Positions 60,865 to 64,000 of a stretch of 64,000 nucleotides of DNA are shown piece after piece. The stretch comes from Nostoc sp. NMS2 (lineage in GTDB: Bacteria > Cyanobacteriota > Cyanobacteriia > Cyanobacteriales > Nostocaceae), in the NCBI RefSeq assembly GCF_017115105.1, contig NZ_JABXKH010000042.1, positions 62,001 through 126,000 on the forward strand. The letters are read 5' to 3'. The translations under genes and the position numbers were made by a program. Within the stretch, counting starts at the first letter, position 1, and each line of letters begins with the position of its first letter. The notes below the pieces were generated by a model, which saw nothing but the letters and a program-made list of their open reading frames with translations, was not told where the DNA came from and did no database searches.

Positions 60865-60972
60865 GTAAATTTGCCAAATATATGATATTGGGGTGCGACT
60901 AGGGAGTTTGCTCTAGCTGCTACAAACATCGCGTCAAAAATCATTCTAATCTGATCGCAAAACTACATAATG

Positions 60973-61575
60973 TTATATTTTTAATTCACATTGTTGAAAA
61001 ATATAATTTACCGCAGCAAATAATTTATCTAAATCTTGAATTACATACAAATTTTTATTTCGAGTAAACACATTAGCAATCAACTTTCCAAATTGCCATA
61101 TTTTCCCATTAGAAACAATCCCAAAAACATCGCTGACAAAATCATCATTAATTCGCTGCACTGCAATCATTTCAGCTAAACACTGACCCCAACCTTCTTC
61201 AAATTTGTCTTGTTTAGCTTCAACCATCAAAAAATAAGGTTTATCAAAAACAATCGTACCTAGAGGGTTTCGCTGTGTCACCGTATAATCTGGAACCCCT
61301 GATAAATCTTCATCATAAGCTAATTTTTCATGACTCCAAAGTGTTAATTTACTTCGGTAAGGTTTCCATACTTCTTTCAATACTGGATAGATGAGATTTT
61401 CACAAATAGCATTTTCCGAATTATCAATAACTCCATCCATTAATAGCAAATCTAATTCTTCTTTGAATGATTCTTTAACAGGGAAATCTACTTCCAACAT
61501 AAAATTAGACTGCACATATTTGATTTGGAATTTTTTAATGACTGCACTAATACTTTTATAATTATTAAATGCCAT
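60973..61575 (-). CDS. Lone PD-(D/E)XK nuclease-fold protein
   Basis: The 200-residue protein has LSGVPDYTVTQ (Pro95-Asp96) followed by YFLMVEAKQDKFEEGWGQCLAEM (Glu119, Lys121, Gln131), the spacing and hydrophobic strand of PD-(D/E)XK metal-dependent nuclease cores. The N-terminal part is helical (PVKESFKEELDLLLMDGVIDNSE). Similar type-I-restriction-R-N-like or transposase-adjacent proteins exist, but no methylase or helicase is adjacent. A DNA-cleaving or recognition role is inferred. AT-rich codon use resembles a mobile or accessory gene more than the neighbours. Confidence 0.7.
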   Translation of the reverse strand: MAFNNYKSISAVIKKFQIKYVQSNFMLEVDFPVKESFKEELDLLLMDGVIDNSENAICENLIYPVLKEVWKPYRSKLTLWSHEKLAYDEDLSGVPDYTVTQRNPLGTIVFDKPYFLMVEAKQDKFEEGWGQCLAEMIAVQRINDDFVSDVFGIVSNGKIWQFGKLIANVFTRNKNLYVIQDLDKLFAAVNYIFQQCELKI

Positions 61576-61619
61576 TTTAATTTACCTTTTGTTAAAAACT
61601 CTGTCTCCATTTAAACGCA

Positions 61620-61690
61620 GGTAAGGAGGCAGGAGGTAGAAACATCTATCTAATGCGTGAGTCCTGCTGCATTTGTACTTCACTTACTTG
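61620..61690. repeat. Dispersed repeat, inverted copy of 51731-51787
   Basis: AGGCAGGAGGTAGAAAC, ATCTAATGCGTGAGTCCTGC and TGCATTTGTACTTCAC correspond to the reverse complement of the repeat near 51734-51787. Confidence 0.75.
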
Positions 61691-61744
61691 CAAGGTGCTG
61701 TATCTTCATTACTAATGGAGGCGATCGCCTTTTTAACTGATTAA

Positions 61745-62629
61745 TTAACCACAGACACTTCTCACAATTTGTAGAAACTCCCGTAAAACAGGTGTCATAT
61801 CCTCTTGTCGCCACACTACAGCCGTTTCTACCAATGGTGTTTTTTCTTCTAAAGCGCGATAAACTACACCAGCCCTTTGAAGATTTTGCAAAGAAGACGG
61901 TACGATCGCAATCCCCATTCCTGCTGACACTAGCCCGATAATTGTCTGCATTTGGATTGCTTCTTGAGTCACTTTTGGGCTAAAATTTCCTTGCTGGCAA
62001 AGACTCAAGATTTGATCGTAAAGTCCAGGACCCAAATTGCGGGGGAACATAATAAAATTTTCGTTCAATATCTCGCGCACTGAAATATTTTCTTGTCTAG
62101 CTAAGAAATGAGTTTCTAGCAAAGCTACAATTAGTCCTTCTTGCTGAATGCATTCTTGATTGAGAGTGTTGTCTTCTAGAGGTGGATGGGCAAAACCTAC
62201 ATGGATGCGGCGATTGAATAGCGCTTGCTCTTGCTGAGTTGTCGTTAATTCTTGCAATACTAACTCCACCTCTAGAAACTGTTCTCGAAATTGCCGTAAA
62301 ATTACAGGAAGCAAATCGTAAGTTACCAAGCTAGTGAAACCTACTCGTAGTTGTCCTTTCTCACCCCTACCTGTCCGTTGAGTCAGATCAATTGCCTTGG
62401 ACAGTTGAGCGAACAATTGATAAGCTTCTTGCAAAAATACTTGTCCGGCTTCCGTTAGCTGCACCTGTCGTTTGGTTTTGCGTTGAAAAAGTTCTACCCC
62501 AAGTTCTGCTTCTAGCTGCTGAATTTGCTGGCTTAAGGGAGGTTGAGCGATATGAAGTCGCTCTGCGGCTTTACTAAAGTGCAGTTCCTCAGCTACAGCA
62601 ATAAAGTAGCGCAGGTGTCGCATTTCCAT
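61745..62629 (-). CDS. LysR-family transcriptional regulator
   Basis: The 294-residue protein begins MEMRHLRYFIAVAEELHFSKAAERLHIAQPPLSQQIQQLE, the winged helix-turn-helix of LysR proteins. A periplasmic-binding-like effector domain (about 92-290, LRVGFTSLVTYDLLPVILRQF, LVSAGMGIAIVPSSLQNL) follows. The N-terminus is of the CatR/BenM-type subfamily. It is divergent from ilvD with a 105-base gap and might control it, though LysR genes often regulate other divergent targets. Confidence 0.9.
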   Translation of the reverse strand: MEMRHLRYFIAVAEELHFSKAAERLHIAQPPLSQQIQQLEAELGVELFQRKTKRQVQLTEAGQVFLQEAYQLFAQLSKAIDLTQRTGRGEKGQLRVGFTSLVTYDLLPVILRQFREQFLEVELVLQELTTTQQEQALFNRRIHVGFAHPPLEDNTLNQECIQQEGLIVALLETHFLARQENISVREILNENFIMFPRNLGPGLYDQILSLCQQGNFSPKVTQEAIQMQTIIGLVSAGMGIAIVPSSLQNLQRAGVVYRALEEKTPLVETAVVWRQEDMTPVLREFLQIVRSVCG

Positions 62630-62734
62630 AGTTTTGATATTTTATAAGTCTCAAATATTCATAAATATATATTGGACATCGGAAAAATTGCTATTTATGA
62701 TACTCATACACGGAAGTTATAGGATGATGTAACT

Positions 62735-64000
62735 ATGTCGGAGAATTTGAAAAGCCAAGTTGTGACGCAAGGAGTACAGCGATCGCCAAATCGAGCTATG
62801 CTGCGGGCAGTTGGTTTTAAAGATGAAGATTTCAATAAAGCTATTGTCGGTATTGCCAACGGTTACAGCACGATCACTCCCTGTAATATGGGGATAAATC
62901 AACTAGCGCTCATAGCAGAAGTTGCGATTAAAACCGCCGGAGCAATGCCACAAATGTTTGGCACAATTACCATTAGCGATGGGATTTCGATGGGAACTGA
63001 AGGGATGAAATATTCCCTCGTGTCGCGGGAAGTCATTGCAGATTCCATTGAAACCGCCTGTACTGGGCAAAGTATGGATGGTGTACTAGCCATTGGCGGT
63101 TGTGATAAAAATATGCCAGGGGCAATGTTAGCGATCGCTCGGATGAATATCCCTGCAATATTTGTTTACGGTGGCACCATTAAACCCGGACACTATAACG
63201 GTAAAGACTTAACTGTCGTCAGTTCTTTTGAAGCGGTAGGACAATACAGTGCTGGAAAAATTGACGAAAAGGAATTATTAGAAGTTGAAAGTCGCGCTTG
63301 TCCTGGCGCGGGTTCCTGTGGGGGAATGTTTACCGCTAACACCATGTCTTCAGCATTTGAAGCACTGGGAATGAGTTTGCCCTATTCCTCAACAATGGCA
63401 GCAGAAGATGCCGAAAAAGCCGACAGCACCGAAAAATCAGCGTTTGTGTTAGTCGAAGCGATTCGCAAACAAATCTTACCCCGGCAAATTATCACCCGAA
63501 AATCTATAGAGAATGCCATCTCTGTGATTATGGCGGTGGGTGGTTCCACAAATGCAGTATTGCATTTCTTAGCGATCGCCAGGGCTGCTAATGTAGAGTT
63601 AACCTTAGATGACTTTGAAACAATCCGTGCCCGTGTTCCCGTTTTATGTGATTTAAAACCCAGTGGTAAATATGTCGCTACAGATTTGCACAAAGCTGGT
63701 GGTATTCCCCAAGTAATGAAAATGCTACTCGTGCATGATTTATTACATGGTGATAGCCTTACCATCAGCGGCCAAACAATTGCAGAGATATTGGCAGACA
63801 TCCCAGAAGAACCATCTGCCAATCAAGATGTGATTCGGACTTGGAATAACCCGATGTATGCTCAAGGACACTTAGCCATCCTCAGAGGTAATCTGGCAAC
63901 CGAAGGCGCTGTCGCTAAAATTACCGGGGTGAAAAAGCCAGTAATTACTGGGCCTGCGAGGGTATTTGAATCAGAAGAAGCCTCTTTAGCTGCAATTTTG
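62735..64000 (+). CDS. ilvD: Dihydroxy-acid dehydratase, 5' part (truncated by window)
   Basis: From ATG 62735, with AGGA upstream, 422 codons run open to the edge. Motifs: [11 protein letters not shown] (Fe-S cysteine), [11 protein letters not shown] (second cysteine and metal Asp) and [16 protein letters not shown] (third cysteine). The enzyme dehydrates dihydroxy acids in valine, leucine and isoleucine synthesis. The family is about 560 residues, so about a quarter lies outside. A minus-strand frame at 63382-63822 is a shadow. Confidence 0.95.
   Translation, partial: MSENLKSQVVTQGVQRSPNRAMLRAVGFKDEDFNKAIVGIANGYSTITPCNMGINQLALIAEVAIKTAGAMPQMFGTITISDGISMGTEGMKYSLVSREVIADSIETACTGQSMDGVLAIGGCDKNMPGAMLAIARMNIPAIFVYGGTIKPGHYNGKDLTVVSSFEAVGQYSAGKIDEKELLEVESRACPGAGSCGGMFTANTMSSAFEALGMSLPYSSTMAAEDAEKADSTEKSAFVLVEAIRKQILPRQIITRKSIENAISVIMAVGGSTNAVLHFLAIARAANVELTLDDFETIRARVPVLCDLKPSGKYVATDLHKAGGIPQVMKMLLVHDLLHGDSLTISGQTIAEILADIPEEPSANQDVIRTWNNPMYAQGHLAILRGNLATEGAVAKITGVKKPVITGPARVFESEEASLAAIL

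Noticed and set aside
63382-63822. 146-codon minus-strand ORF
   Set aside because: It is the antisense shadow of ilvD, whose iron-sulfur motifs are unmistakable on the plus strand.

Overview
The window is chromosomal DNA of a filamentous, probably heterocyst-forming cyanobacterium of the Nostoc/Anabaena group. It encodes photosystem I PsaD, photosystem II PsbI, an orange carotenoid protein with two single-domain relatives, and glycogen enzymes. The octamer GCGATCGC (HIP1) is scattered everywhere, and intergenic spaces are full of degenerate short tandem repeats (TTTGTC/GACAAA types), dispersed hairpins and MITE-like inverted-repeat elements typical of Nostoc genomes. Species cannot be named from the sequence alone.

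Region 1 (1-7290) is the right end of an integrated plasmid-like element. A closely packed plus-strand operon encodes a small protein, an actin-like ParM/StbA ATPase, a small candidate partner protein, two small or membrane-anchored proteins, a multi-span membrane protein, a membrane-anchored FtsK/VirD4-like ATPase, a zinc-ribbon/DnaJ-type zinc protein and a tyrosine recombinase. The recombinase gene stops 47 bases from ylqF. A divergent, apparently frameshifted DNA-binding gene, a KGK-domain gene and the start of an off-edge gene lie to the left. This is the best candidate in the window for a poorly described system.

Region 2 (7291-18818) is mostly chromosomal: ylqF, a VOC protein, bifunctional Nnr, a DUF429 protein, three glycosyltransferase-like genes, an orphan cytosine-5 DNA methyltransferase, a DevA/MacB-type ABC ATPase without a permease beside it, and a small membrane protein. 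A MITE-like element with 19-bp inverted ends and a 10-bp flanking direct repeat lies at 15103-15336.

Region 3 (19301-35634) carries photoprotection and signalling genes: a helical carotenoid protein (OCP N-domain homologue), an OCP C-domain homologue (CTDH) and, 10 kb further on, a full-length OCP followed by a damaged high-light-inducible (Hli) gene and a small membrane protein. Among them are a QueG-HAD phosphatase fusion, a partner-switching set (anti-sigma-type kinase, response regulator-GAF-PP2C phosphatase, LuxR-type regulator), a WecG/TagA glycosyltransferase, FtsE, a degenerate alpha/beta-hydrolase, a Uma2 protein and a frameshifted pentapeptide-repeat gene.

Region 4 (36092-64000) is largely core metabolism: trpE, psaD, a DICT-GAF histidine kinase, a glycogen debranching-type enzyme, tRNA-Arg(CCG), an EnvC-like M23 peptidase, glycogen phosphorylase, a hexapeptide acyltransferase, psbI, a DUF3769 (LptD-like) outer-membrane protein, a small beta-barrel protein, MurJ, an acyl-CoA dehydrogenase-like flavoprotein, a lone PD-(D/E)XK protein, a LysR regulator and the 5' part of ilvD.

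A recurring theme is repeat DNA acting on genes. Repeat-like sequence appears in frame inside trpE, the DUF3769 gene, the DUF429 gene and perhaps nnr. It forms the 3' end of the gene at 45331, and a MITE terminus overlaps the stop codon of the wecG-like gene.
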